Shown here piece by piece: positions 17,118 through 25,905 of a DNA stretch of 64,000 bases (within the stretch, counting starts at the first letter, position 1; each line of letters begins with the position of its first letter). The notes under the pieces were generated by a model, which worked only from the letters and a program-made list of their open reading frames with translations, had not been told where the DNA came from and made no database searches. The position numbers and the translations under genes are program-made. This DNA comes from Bryobacterales bacterium (GTDB taxonomy: Bacteria; Acidobacteriota; Terriglobia; Bryobacterales; Bryobacteraceae): the NCBI GenBank assembly GCA_020846745.1, contig JADLDI010000074.1, forward strand, positions 27,061 to 91,060, read 5' to 3'.

Positions 17118-18341
17118 CTAGTGTATCGTTCGCGTCTTCCGGTTCATATAGTCCATCAGCAGATACTGCCCCAGCGTGTAGGGTGTCGTGAAGTAAGCCT
17201 TGCCCCGGCACATCTCCGTTACCTTCTGCACAAACTGGATCAGCCCATGATCCGACGCCAGCATGAACGTATTGATCAGGATGCCCTGCCGCTTGCACCG
17301 GCTTACCTCTTCGAGCGTCCGGCTGATCACCAGCGGATCGAGCCCAAACGCGTTCCGGTAAATCCGCCCATCTTCGAGCGTGAGCGCCGAAGGCTTTCCA
17401 TCGGTGATCATGATGATCTGCTTCATGTCCTTCTTCTCTTGCGCCAGCAGGCGCTGCGCCAGAATCAGGCCATCGCGCGTATTCGTATAATAAGGGCCAA
17501 CCTCTACGCGGGCTAACTCGCCCAGCCGTAACTCCTCCGCCGAGTTATGAAACAAGACACAACGCAAACTATCCCCGGGATATTGCGTCCGGATCAGGTG
17601 TGCCAGCGCCAGGGCCACCCGTTTGGCCGGCGTAAACCGGTCCTCGCCGTACAGGATCATCGAATGGCTGCAATCGAGCATCAGCACCGTGGCGCACGAA
17701 CTCTGGTACTCGCTCTGATGCACGTGCAAATCCGAGTATTCCAGGTGGAGCGGAAGCTTGACGCCTTCCCGCTGCATGGCGGCAAACAGCGTCGCGCTGA
17801 CATCCAGATTCAGCACGTCGCCGAATTCGTAAGGCTTTGCGCCGCCGCTCGCCTCCACCCCCGTGGCAAGGTCGCGCGTGTCATGCGCACCGAAGCTCGA
17901 CTTACCCAGCGACCCCAGTAAGTCCTTAAGCGTCTTGTAACCCAGAAAGTCCACGGACTTATCCGCTATCTCAAACCGCGCCTCGCCGGGCTGCTTTCCC
18001 TGGCCGGTCTCGCCGGCTTTCTGATCAGTTGAGAGATATCCTTCGTCAATCAGTTTCTGCGCCAGCCGCTGCACGAGATCTTCCAGGTCTTCCCCGCTCA
18101 ACTGCTCCAAACGCTGCCGCATCTCTTCGGCCTGCGCCGGATCGAACAACTCGCCGTTCAACAGCGCCCGCTCAATCGCCTTCCGCAATTCATCGAGCGT
18201 ATGCGCGTTCATCTCCGACATATCGAAGTCCCACGGCCGGTACCCGCTCTGCAGCAGATAGTCCGCCAGCGCACGCAGAAGATCTTCGGCGCTGATCCCC
18301 AGATCGTCGCCGATGAACTTCGTATACTCGATCCGCTTCAC
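17118..18341 (-). CDS. VWA domain protein
   Basis: A 407-residue protein with an alpha-helical N-terminal half ([20 protein letters not shown]) and a C-terminal von Willebrand factor A domain. The MIDAS metal site is [16 protein letters not shown] (DxSxS) with a later TDGKPSAL. Such proteins pair with MoxR/Mg-chelatase-like AAA+ ATPases to remodel or load metals into partners. Its ATG overlaps the stop of the upstream AAA+ gene by 4 bases, which matches this pairing. No signal peptide. The client protein is unknown. Confidence 0.88.
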   Translation of the reverse strand: MKRIEYTKFIGDDLGISAEDLLRALADYLLQSGYRPWDFDMSEMNAHTLDELRKAIERALLNGELFDPAQAEEMRQRLEQLSGEDLEDLVQRLAQKLIDEGYLSTDQKAGETGQGKQPGEARFEIADKSVDFLGYKTLKDLLGSLGKSSFGAHDTRDLATGVEASGGAKPYEFGDVLNLDVSATLFAAMQREGVKLPLHLEYSDLHVHQSEYQSSCATVLMLDCSHSMILYGEDRFTPAKRVALALAHLIRTQYPGDSLRCVLFHNSAEELRLGELARVEVGPYYTNTRDGLILAQRLLAQEKKDMKQIIMITDGKPSALTLEDGRIYRNAFGLDPLVISRTLEEVSRCKRQGILINTFMLASDHGLIQFVQKVTEMCRGKAYFTTPYTLGQYLLMDYMNRKTRTIH

Positions 18342-19843
18342 TGATAGTCTCTCCGCGACCGGTCGCGCGAGGGCCGCACCTGCTCCTGCTCGCCCGACGG
18401 ACGCTTCCGCTCCTCCGCTGTGAATACGCGCTGTTCGCTCCGGCTGATCCGGCGGTGCGCGCAGAGACCTTCTAAGATGAACTCGGCCGCCGAGGCTCGC
18501 GCCGCATCGCCGGCGTTGTGCGTAATACCCAACCCGCGAGTCTTCTCAAGCAACCCTTGAATGCCGAGTAACTGCTTCACCATGTCTTCCGACGAGACGG
18601 ATTCGTCCAGTTGGACACTGCCGCCGATATCAAACCACTGGACCACTTGATTGAAATTCACACCATCGAAGTGGTTTGAAAACACCTTCGCCACCGCCCC
18701 GCGCACCAGCTCCCGAGCAACCGATTCGCCGCCCTTCAACTCGCCTTCGTACTCTAACTCGATCTTCCCGGTGATCGATGGCAGCGCCGCGATAATGTCG
18801 ACGACGCGAGGCACCGCTTCGGTTTCTTTCGCCCGCAGCGCGCGCCGCTCAGCGTTCGACACCACGTTCTCCATCACCGAAATCGGCAGCCGCTGCGACA
18901 CGCCGCTACGCTTATCGATCTTCTTATCGTCGCGAGCCAGAAACGCGATCGTCTCGACTACTTCGGAGATGTAACCGGGCACCTTCACCTCTACCGGTGA
19001 CGTTCGCTTGAGCCAGCTTTCCTGCGCCGTAATCTCCATCGCCTGCTCGATCTCGGCCGGATAATGCGTCCTGATTTCGCTCCCAATGCGATCCTTCAGC
19101 GGCGTGATGATCTTGCCGCGAGCCGTATAGTCTTCAGGGTTCGCCGTGAACACCATCATCACGTCGAGCGGCAGGCGCACGGGATAACCCTTTATCTGCA
19201 CATCGCCTTCCTGCATGATGTTGAACAAACCCACCTGAATCTTACCGGCTAAGTCGGGTAACTCGTTGATCGCGAAGATTCCACGATTCGCCCGCGGCAG
19301 CAGACCGTAGTGGATGGTCATCTCATCGGCGATGTCCTGCCCGCGCCGTGCGGCTTTGATCGGATCCACATCGCCGATCATGTCTGCGATCGTCACGTCG
19401 GGCGTCGCCAGTTTCTCCACGTACCGCTGCTCGCGCGTCAGCCACGCAATGGGCGTTTCCTCACCCATCTCTTCAATCAATATGCGCGCCTGCCGCGATA
19501 TCGGCCGGTACGGATTGTCGCGAATCTCGGTTCCGGCCAGATAGGGCGCGGCTTCATCGAGGAGCGTAGTCAGCAAGCGGATGAGCCGCGTCTTCGCCTG
19601 TCCCCGCAGTCCGAGCAGGATGAAGTTATGCTTCGACAGGATGGCGTTCACCACCTGCGGCACGACGGTGTCTTCGTATCCCAATACACCGGGAAAAAGC
19701 GATTCGCCACTGGCGAGCTTGGCCATCAGATTCTCGCGAAGCTCATCCTTGACGGTCCGCTCGGCGAGCTTTTCTTCGGAGAACTTACTGCGCCGCAACG
19801 CGCCTAACGTGTGAGGCAAGTCCCAGTGAGCATGCGTCGTCAT
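18338..19843 (-). CDS. Mg-chelatase-like AAA+ ATPase
   Basis: A 501-residue AAA+ ATPase. The Walker A-like loop reads LLGLRGQAKTRLIR near residue 78. The Walker B region is GIFAINELPDL, carrying an Asn-Glu pair where many relatives have Asp-Glu. VMMVFTANPEDYTARGK is the sensor I region, with the PLKDRIGSEIRTHYP arginine-finger part next. The helical lid continues to the C-terminus. It resembles the ChlI/BchI and MoxR group but is longer. Four-base overlap with the VWA gene makes the two a functional pair. The promoter is presumably upstream of 19843 or of the MFS gene further on. Confidence 0.88.
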   Translation of the reverse strand: MTTHAHWDLPHTLGALRRSKFSEEKLAERTVKDELRENLMAKLASGESLFPGVLGYEDTVVPQVVNAILSKHNFILLGLRGQAKTRLIRLLTTLLDEAAPYLAGTEIRDNPYRPISRQARILIEEMGEETPIAWLTREQRYVEKLATPDVTIADMIGDVDPIKAARRGQDIADEMTIHYGLLPRANRGIFAINELPDLAGKIQVGLFNIMQEGDVQIKGYPVRLPLDVMMVFTANPEDYTARGKIITPLKDRIGSEIRTHYPAEIEQAMEITAQESWLKRTSPVEVKVPGYISEVVETIAFLARDDKKIDKRSGVSQRLPISVMENVVSNAERRALRAKETEAVPRVVDIIAALPSITGKIELEYEGELKGGESVARELVRGAVAKVFSNHFDGVNFNQVVQWFDIGGSVQLDESVSSEDMVKQLLGIQGLLEKTRGLGITHNAGDAARASAAEFILEGLCAHRRISRSEQRVFTAEERKRPSGEQEQVRPSRDRSRRDYQ

Positions 19844-19884
19844 ACTACCCTCGCCCTCCTATGCTTGCGATGCTAACACAGGCC

Positions 19885-21078
19885 CTATTGCGGGGCCGTT
19901 TCAGGGTCGGTAGAGGCGATCAGCACCAGCACCGCCGCCCCAATCCACACCACGCCCGTCCAGTAGGGCGCACCCGGACCCCACCAGTCGAACGACAGTC
20001 CCGCCCAAACGGGACCTACTACGCGAGTCAGCGCCGCAACACTTTGCGTCACGCCCAGAAACACACCTTGCTCGCGGGCCGTCACCTGTTTCGATACCAA
20101 ACCGGTCAAAGAAGGTGTAGCGAATGAATTGCCCAATGCCATTACCGCGATCGAGGCGTACAGCATCCACACGGCGCTGCTGCTCGCCGTCATCATATAG
20201 GCGATCATCGACAGGATCATTCCCCAAAGACTCAGCCGCCGCTCGCCGAACCGGGGAATCAGTCGCCGGATGAGATAGCCCTGGAAGAACGCCGCCAGCA
20301 CCCCCAGAAACACGAACAACATCGCATTCTCAGACGGGCCGAGCCCGAACCGCACCAGCGTAAATACCGCAAAGTTCGACTGCAGCCCACTGAACGCAAA
20401 GTTCAGCAGAAACACTACGATCAATAAACTGCGCAACCCCTGCCGGTTGAACCCGACCCCCACCAGCCGGAACGGATTCACATCCCGCAACTCGAGCGGC
20501 GTGTGCCGGCGGTGTTCCTCATCCAGCGATTCCGGCAACACGAAGTAGGCGGCGATAAACGTCATGAGCGCCATCACGGCCGCCCCATAGGCCGGCGCCG
20601 ACAAACTGATATGGCTCAATACTCCGCCCAGTGCCGGACCCGCCACAAACCCCAACCCAAACGCCGCCCCAATCAACCCGAAGCTCTTCGCACGGTCCTC
20701 CGGCGGTGTCACGTCCGCGATATAGGACTGTGCTGTAGAGATGTTGCCCCCCGTAACGCCGTCCAGAACGCGCGACACAAACAGGACCCACAGCGCCCCG
20801 CCAATGCCGAACAGCACGTATCCGACCGCCGACCCGAAAATACTGAACAGCAGCACCGGGCGCCTGCCAAACCGGTCGGATAAAACGCCCAACACCGGAC
20901 TCGCCAGAAACTGCGCAATCGAAAACGATGTTGAAAGCCACCCCACCGTGGCCGCATCCGTCCGATACTCGCGCACCAGATATGGAATCACAGGCACCAA
21001 AATACCGGCGCCCATTAAGTCCAGCACCACGATGGCAAAGATCAGCCCGAGGGCTTTTTTATTGCCGCCTTTCGTCAA
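19885..21078 (-). CDS. MFS transporter, TetA-like
   Basis: A 397-residue inner-membrane transporter with about twelve hydrophobic segments. Motif A is [14 protein letters not shown] after TM2; the first helix has the [15 protein letters not shown] pattern of the TetA/DHA1 drug-proton antiporters, and [15 protein letters not shown] is the motif C-like region in TM5. Substrate unknown. The start overlaps the stop of the upstream DUF72 gene by 4 bases. It ends 41 bases before the AAA+ gene, so the ggt-DUF72-MFS-AAA-VWA set may be one transcription unit. Confidence 0.9.
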   Translation of the reverse strand: MTKGGNKKALGLIFAIVVLDLMGAGILVPVIPYLVREYRTDAATVGWLSTSFSIAQFLASPVLGVLSDRFGRRPVLLFSIFGSAVGYVLFGIGGALWVLFVSRVLDGVTGGNISTAQSYIADVTPPEDRAKSFGLIGAAFGLGFVAGPALGGVLSHISLSAPAYGAAVMALMTFIAAYFVLPESLDEEHRRHTPLELRDVNPFRLVGVGFNRQGLRSLLIVVFLLNFAFSGLQSNFAVFTLVRFGLGPSENAMLFVFLGVLAAFFQGYLIRRLIPRFGERRLSLWGMILSMIAYMMTASSSAVWMLYASIAVMALGNSFATPSLTGLVSKQVTAREQGVFLGVTQSVAALTRVVGPVWAGLSFDWWGPGAPYWTGVVWIGAAVLVLIASTDPETAPQ

Positions 21079-22028
21079 TCCTCCACCCCCAACACGGCGG
21101 CAATGGTTCCGGGCGCGTTGCCCTCCAAACGGTTATTCACAAAGATGTACGCTGTCCTTTTCTCGTCTCGCGACTTCTGCACAATCTGCCGCAACCCTTC
21201 CCGCGCCTTCTCATTCGGCTCCTGCACGCGCTCGTACGGCTGAAACTTTTCTACCGCCTGTTCATAGGGCCGCCCAAACTTGAGCAGCGCCCGCGTCACT
21301 GAAAAACCGGCCGTCCACGCATCGCGTATGCCGATCTGAATCATCAGTTCCGGCATGCGCGTCCAGGCGTTGAACACGTGGGCAACGCCATGCTCGCGCA
21401 AACACGCCAGATACTCCCGCGTCAGAAACTCAGGATTCCGGATCTCGACAGCATAGCGCCAATCGGGCGGCAGCACGCGTAAAAAGTCGTGGAGCCGCTC
21501 GAGAAACTCATCAAACTTAAACCGCGCGAACGTCCCAAACTCAAAAATCAGCACCGCCACCCGGTCCTTATAAGGACGCAGCGCATCCAAGAACATCGTT
21601 TGAAACACCACCGGGTTCAGAAACGCCTCGTTCGCCGTCCCCCCGCGCTCGCCATACCGTGGGTGGCTCGGCCACAGCCGCACCGTCACCTCTTCCGGCA
21701 CCTTGAACGCAAACTTCAGCGCCGCCGGAGCGGTCGCAAACAGCCGCGCCCAATAATCCGCCGTCGGGAACTGATAAAACGAGAAGTCCCCGCACACAAT
21801 CGGGAACACCTCGCCATACTCTTCCAGGCACATCTGCTCGAACCGCTTCAGGCTGATGCGCCCGCGAACCATGTACCGCTCCGGCGTGTAGATCTGGCCC
21901 AGCCAGCCTTCGTACTTCCACGAACTCGTCCCTATCAGCACCTGTTCGCGCGCGAGTTCGCCCAGCTTTTGCGCAAGGTTCAGGCGAAACGGAGGGATCT
22001 CCGGTTCGAATAACGACAAATTCTGCAT
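21075..22028 (-). CDS. DUF72 (YecE-like) family protein
   Basis: A 317-residue TIM-barrel-like protein of the DUF72/YecE family. Conserved segments include IGTSSWKYEGWLGQIYTPER near the N-terminus, KFAFKVPEEVT, RYAVEIRNPEFL, and near the end RTAYIFVNNRLEGNAPGTIA. No catalytic activity is established for the family. It lies between gamma-glutamyltransferase (17 bases upstream) and the MFS gene (4-base overlap) in the same direction. Confidence 0.9.
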   Translation of the reverse strand: MQNLSLFEPEIPPFRLNLAQKLGELAREQVLIGTSSWKYEGWLGQIYTPERYMVRGRISLKRFEQMCLEEYGEVFPIVCGDFSFYQFPTADYWARLFATAPAALKFAFKVPEEVTVRLWPSHPRYGERGGTANEAFLNPVVFQTMFLDALRPYKDRVAVLIFEFGTFARFKFDEFLERLHDFLRVLPPDWRYAVEIRNPEFLTREYLACLREHGVAHVFNAWTRMPELMIQIGIRDAWTAGFSVTRALLKFGRPYEQAVEKFQPYERVQEPNEKAREGLRQIVQKSRDEKRTAYIFVNNRLEGNAPGTIAAVLGVED

Positions 22029-22045
22029 TTATAAAGAGGACGCGC

Positions 22046-23884
22046 CTACCAGGCCGCGGCAGTCCGATACCCATATGGATCGGCCCCGCCTTCCAACACT
22101 CCATTGGGTAGTATACGAACCAGCACCGGCGCCGACCCGCTCGCCCAGCGCGACCGCGTCGACACCTTATGTCCGCGATTCGCCAGGTTCTCGATCGTCG
22201 CCTTCGAAATACGATCGTCCAGCAGCAAATCGCCCGGATTCATCGCGTGGTTGTCGAAGCTCGCCACCAGGTGCCGCGTCTGGAACCGCGCCGACTCCAC
22301 CGCCTCTTCCGCGTCCATCCCGAACTCCACTACATTCAGGATCAACTGCAACAGCGCCTGGTCCTGATTGTCGCCGCCCGGCGTCGACAGCGCCATGTAC
22401 GGCTTTCCATCCTTCGTCACCAGCGTCGGACTCAGCGTTACCCGCGGACGCTTCCCGCCCGCCAATTCGTTCGGATGCCCTTCCACCAGCAGAAAACTTT
22501 GCGCCCGCTGGGTGAGCGGAATGCCCGTGTCGCCGGCGATTACGCTCGGTAGCCACGCCCCGCTCGGCGTTACTGAGAACGACACGCCCTCCTTGTCCAT
22601 CGCATCAATACAAGTCGTATCGCGCGCCATCAACATATCGTCGATCTTGTGCATCACCATCTCGGCTTGCGACGGGTGCAGCCGCCGTTCCGTGCCCACC
22701 TTGCCGGGCCTGAAGTCCTGCGACGCCCGCGCACCGATCAGCGCCCGGCGTTCCGCGGCGTACTGCTTCGTCAGCAGTTCCGCGGGCATTTTCACAAACT
22801 TCGGGTCGCCGTAGTAAGTGTCCCGATCGGCATAAGCAAGTTTCAGCGCTTCCACGGTCTGGTGCAGGTAATCGGCCGAGTTATGCCGCAGGCTCTGCAA
22901 ATCGATCCCTTCCAATATGTTCAACGCCTCAATCAGCGCCGGACCTTGCGTGTAATACCCCGCTTTATGAATCTCGTAGCCGCGGTAAGCCGTCGACACC
23001 GCCGGCTCGGGCTGCAACTTGAACGCGGCCATGTCTTCGTACCGCAGCAACCCGTTATTGTCTTTCATGAATTGATCGATCTTCCGCGCAATCTCGCCGC
23101 GATAGAAGAAGTCGCGCACCGCATCGATCGCCGCCGCCCGGTTCTTGCCCGCCTTTAAAGCTTTCTGCTCGGCCGCCACCATCGATCGCATGGTGCGTGC
23201 CAGATCCGGCTGCCGGAAGATCTCACCCGGCATCTGATACCGTCCGTTCGCCAGGAAGACGCGCTTAGAAGTCGGCCACAATTCGAAAAACCGCGTGCAC
23301 CGGACAATCGCCCCCGCGCGCATCTCGTCGAGCGGCATACCATCCGCCAACTCAATCGCCGGCTGCATCACCTCGCTGAGCGGCCGTGTCCCAAACGCCT
23401 TCAGCGCCACCAGCGATGCGTCCACCATGCTCGGCACCAGCGCCGGCATCAACCCCGCCACCGGGATAATGCCCTTCAACCCATTCGGTTCCATCTCCCC
23501 GCCAAAGAACTCCCCACGCTGCATCCGCCGCGTCCGGAACAGTTCAGCGGTAGCCGCCTTGGGCATGGTCCCGACACCGGCAATGCTGAATACCTTGCCG
23601 TCCTTGGTCCGAACCAGAATCGGAGCCTCGCCGCCAAATCCATAGTTCGAATACTCGGCAATCGCGCCCACAAAAGTAGCCGCAACCCCAGCGTCCACCG
23701 CGTTTCCGCCCAGATGGTACAGCCGGATTCCCGCTTCGGTCCCATGATCGGTTCCCGCGGCAATCACCCCTCGCGTTCCCCGCGCAGGCCTGCGGACCGA
23801 AGGTTCAAACGATTTTCGCTGACTCCACGCAACAATGCCCAGACACAGCAAAAGAGCAGCGCCGACAACGACACGCTTCCCCAT
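22046..23884 (-). CDS. ggt: Gamma-glutamyltransferase family protein
   Basis: A 612-residue N-terminal nucleophile hydrolase, exported or membrane-anchored through an N-terminal hydrophobic segment (VVVGAALLLCLGIVAW). The start of the mature part (GVIAAGTDHGTEAGIRLYHL, then GGNAVDAGVAA) is typical of GGT. Self-cleavage is expected before the Thr in ARDTTCIDAMDKEG, giving large and small subunits. The PGGDNQDQALLQLILNVVEF region matches the family. GGTs break down glutathione and gamma-glutamyl peptides in the periplasm. The catalytic motif reads TTCID instead of the common TTHYS, so the exact donor may differ. Confidence 0.88.
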   Translation of the reverse strand: MGKRVVVGAALLLCLGIVAWSQRKSFEPSVRRPARGTRGVIAAGTDHGTEAGIRLYHLGGNAVDAGVAATFVGAIAEYSNYGFGGEAPILVRTKDGKVFSIAGVGTMPKAATAELFRTRRMQRGEFFGGEMEPNGLKGIIPVAGLMPALVPSMVDASLVALKAFGTRPLSEVMQPAIELADGMPLDEMRAGAIVRCTRFFELWPTSKRVFLANGRYQMPGEIFRQPDLARTMRSMVAAEQKALKAGKNRAAAIDAVRDFFYRGEIARKIDQFMKDNNGLLRYEDMAAFKLQPEPAVSTAYRGYEIHKAGYYTQGPALIEALNILEGIDLQSLRHNSADYLHQTVEALKLAYADRDTYYGDPKFVKMPAELLTKQYAAERRALIGARASQDFRPGKVGTERRLHPSQAEMVMHKIDDMLMARDTTCIDAMDKEGVSFSVTPSGAWLPSVIAGDTGIPLTQRAQSFLLVEGHPNELAGGKRPRVTLSPTLVTKDGKPYMALSTPGGDNQDQALLQLILNVVEFGMDAEEAVESARFQTRHLVASFDNHAMNPGDLLLDDRISKATIENLANRGHKVSTRSRWASGSAPVLVRILPNGVLEGGADPYGYRTAAAW

Positions 23885-24009
23885 GCACTGATGCTACCAT
23901 CCGGCGGTTTGAGGACCACCGAAACGCAGCCGGGCTCAACGAGTTAATGGATTGATGATCGGAGGTCAACCGGCATGAACTCAATCCGCGCGGCCGCCGA
24001 TTGTACCCG

Positions 24010-24861
24010 TTAGAAACCGCTCTCGCGTTCCAATGGTGTCGAGCGGAACGTGGGCTCGGCCAGCAACTCGCCTTCTTCGAAATAGAATTCGGTCTCAGCG
24101 ACCAGTTCCACATCGCGGGCGGTACCTGCCTCGCTTTGCAGTCTGCCCGCGAGGCGTTCGCCGGCCTTGATTCGTGTGGCTGCGCTATTTGAGCGATTGC
24201 CGATGGTGATTGTCAATCCGTGAGCCAATTCCTGGTCAGAGGCCGGCGGTATCAGCTTCACGCCGAGCAATTGGTCGAAGTCAGGAGGCTGTGTGATGAA
24301 GTGTGCGGCGAACGAATCTTCGGGCGTCCCAAAAAGAATATAAGTAAGCTGGCCAGGCCGCTGTGCCGCCGGCAGACGGTGTGCATGAACGACGCGGCTG
24401 ACCGACACCGAAAAGGCTTTGGCGATTGCTGCATTACCAGGACGCTCCAAGTGCCCGCGAAAAAGGGCCTCCGCTGCGAACGTCTTCCTGGCGGGCGCGG
24501 AAACGGATGGGGTGAAAAGCTCCGACAACACAAATTCTTCGCGAGGTTGCAGCGTATAGATCTTCGTGTCCTGATGACGGCTCCGATCCTCAAAGTAAGT
24601 GGCGTTCAACGATTTGTCCGATTGCTGTAGGTTGACTTCCAGAATCACCTGGGCTGCATGCTCCCCGTGAAACATAGGCAGGTGAGACAGGTAGACCGCT
24701 TTGCTGCCAATCACAAACATGTTGTGAGTGCCAGCTTGTTCGTGGCTTGGTGCGGAGTGATGGTGCGGCATCATGGCGACGAATAGTGCCCCGGCTGAGG
24801 AAAACGTTTCAACGCGCCAGTTCTGTTTGTGCGATTCTTCATCGACGCGCAGTCGAAACAT
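24010..24861 (-). CDS. Conserved protein of unknown function
   Basis: A protein of up to 283 residues. A His-rich start (MMPHHHSAPSHEQAGTHNMF) is followed by VYLSHLPMFHGEHAAQVILE, then KIYTLQPREEFVLSEL, ALFRGHLERPGNAAIA and FAAHFITQPPDFDQLLGVKL. I recall similar proteins in proteobacteria without a defined role. The real start may be the Met pair near 24771-24774 rather than 24861, because the first 29 residues look unrelated to the rest. No clear signal peptide or membrane segment is seen. It stands alone, divergent from the toxin-antitoxin pair. Confidence 0.65.
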   Translation of the reverse strand: MFRLRVDEESHKQNWRVETFSSAGALFVAMMPHHHSAPSHEQAGTHNMFVIGSKAVYLSHLPMFHGEHAAQVILEVNLQQSDKSLNATYFEDRSRHQDTKIYTLQPREEFVLSELFTPSVSAPARKTFAAEALFRGHLERPGNAAIAKAFSVSVSRVVHAHRLPAAQRPGQLTYILFGTPEDSFAAHFITQPPDFDQLLGVKLIPPASDQELAHGLTITIGNRSNSAATRIKAGERLAGRLQSEAGTARDVELVAETEFYFEEGELLAEPTFRSTPLERESGF

Positions 24862-24993
24862 AGGTGCGAACAGGCGCTCGAGCCGGTAAGTTCCTCCGGA
24901 AAGAGGCCCGCCATTCGCGCCGATACATCTTGTGCGCGCTCAAACACGTGCAAGGCGACGGTTCGCTTCTACTTGCTACCTAAACAGGACATC

Positions 24994-25037
24994 TTGACGT
25001 ACTACCGACTCAAAGCATGGTAGCATGCTCATATGAG
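24994..25037 (+). promoter_or_regulatory. Probable vapBC promoter/operator
   Basis: TTGACG at 24994-24999 could be a -35 box. AGCATG-gtag-CATGCT at 25014-25029 is an inverted repeat. CTCATATGAG at 25028-25037 is a perfect palindrome that contains the antitoxin start codon. Antitoxins of this type commonly repress their own operon by binding such palindromes. A matching -10 box is not obvious. Confidence 0.45.
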
Positions 25038-25269
25038 CCATCGCTTACAGGTCCTGATCTCGACGGAACTCGATCTTCAGCTCCGCAAGGCCGCTCAACG
25101 TAAGCGGATGTCGAAGGGGGAGTGGGTGCGACGCACCCTTTCCGAGTCTCTCCGTCAAGCCCAGCACACAGGAGCCGTGGTCGACCCCCTCGCGAGACTC
25201 TCATCCCTTGACGCCCCAACCGCCGACATAGACGCCATGATTCGCGACATCGAGCACGGCCGCTCGTGA
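25033..25269 (+). CDS. vapB: Ribbon-helix-helix antitoxin, VapB-like
   Basis: A 78-residue small DNA-binding protein. The N-terminal half (RLQVLISTELDLQLRKAAQR, then KRMSKGEWVRRTL) fits a ribbon-helix-helix fold: a short strand followed by two helices with the conserved Ser-Gly/Lys turn. The acidic C-terminal tail (DAPTADIDAMIRDIE) would wrap the toxin. It overlaps the toxin gene by four bases (GTGA), the usual antitoxin-first order. Its start codon is inside a palindrome, suggesting autorepression. Confidence 0.85.
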   Translation: MSHRLQVLISTELDLQLRKAAQRKRMSKGEWVRRTLSESLRQAQHTGAVVDPLARLSSLDAPTADIDAMIRDIEHGRS

Positions 25270-25670
25270 AGGTTTTTCTCGACTCAAATATCCCGATGTA
25301 CGTGGCTGGCAGGGATCATCCCAATCGCGAGCCCGCCGTACGGTTACTCGAAAAAGTGCGCAAGGGCAAAGTGGATGCCTGCACCAGCACGGAAGTGCTT
25401 CAGGAGATTCTGTACCGGTACAGTGCGCTGGCCCGGTTGGACTTGGTCGGCGCGGTCTACGAATCCTTCGTGGAGATCTGCCCCACTGTGCTGGGCGTCA
25501 CCTTAGCGGACACCGATCGCGCCAGGGAAGTTCTCTTGAGCAGCCCAGGCATCTCCGCTCGAGATGCGATCCATGCTGCGGTGATGCTGAACCACAACTT
25601 AGGCTGGATTGCCACCTTTGACGCAGGGTTCGACAAAGTCGACGGAATCCGCCGCTTCCGCCTGGTCTGA
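25266..25670 (+). CDS. vapC: PIN-domain toxin, VapC-like
   Basis: A 134-residue PIN-domain ribonuclease starting at a GTG that overlaps the antitoxin stop. The acidic active-site set is visible: Asp6 in FLDSNI, Glu43 in STEVLQE, Asp100 in SARDAIHAAV and Asp119 in ATFDAGFD. VapC toxins cleave tRNA or rRNA when freed from the antitoxin. Length is normal and nothing suggests inactivation. Confidence 0.88.
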   Translation: MKVFLDSNIPMYVAGRDHPNREPAVRLLEKVRKGKVDACTSTEVLQEILYRYSALARLDLVGAVYESFVEICPTVLGVTLADTDRAREVLLSSPGISARDAIHAAVMLNHNLGWIATFDAGFDKVDGIRRFRLV

Positions 25671-25856
25671 TTCTCCCCAAGCCCTAATTACTATCATTAA
25701 CTAATCGAAATATAGTTTCGTTTCTCCCCACCAACAAATCCTAAACGGAGCGGCGGCGTCAACGCTGGCCCCGTCCTGAACCACGCGGCGTAGCCCCGTC
25801 TAGCCGACGAACTGGTCTCCGGGGAAGGGTTCCCCGAGCATTCTTGCCCACGAGCA

Positions 25857-25902
25857 GGCCCGACCGGGAGGTCAGCCCCGAACCAGGACCTTCGCCCCAC
25901 AT
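25857..25902 (+). repeat. Double-hairpin dispersed repeat, copy C
   Basis: Matches copy A in the same orientation: a CGACCGGGAGGTCAGCCCCG half and a GGACCTTCGCCCCACAT half, with a GACC-ggga-GGTC stem. It lies 4 bases from the stop of the enolase-superfamily gene, between it and the convergent vapC gene. The rest of the gap 25671-25856 holds no recognised feature. Confidence 0.75.
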
Positions 25903-25905
25903 TGC

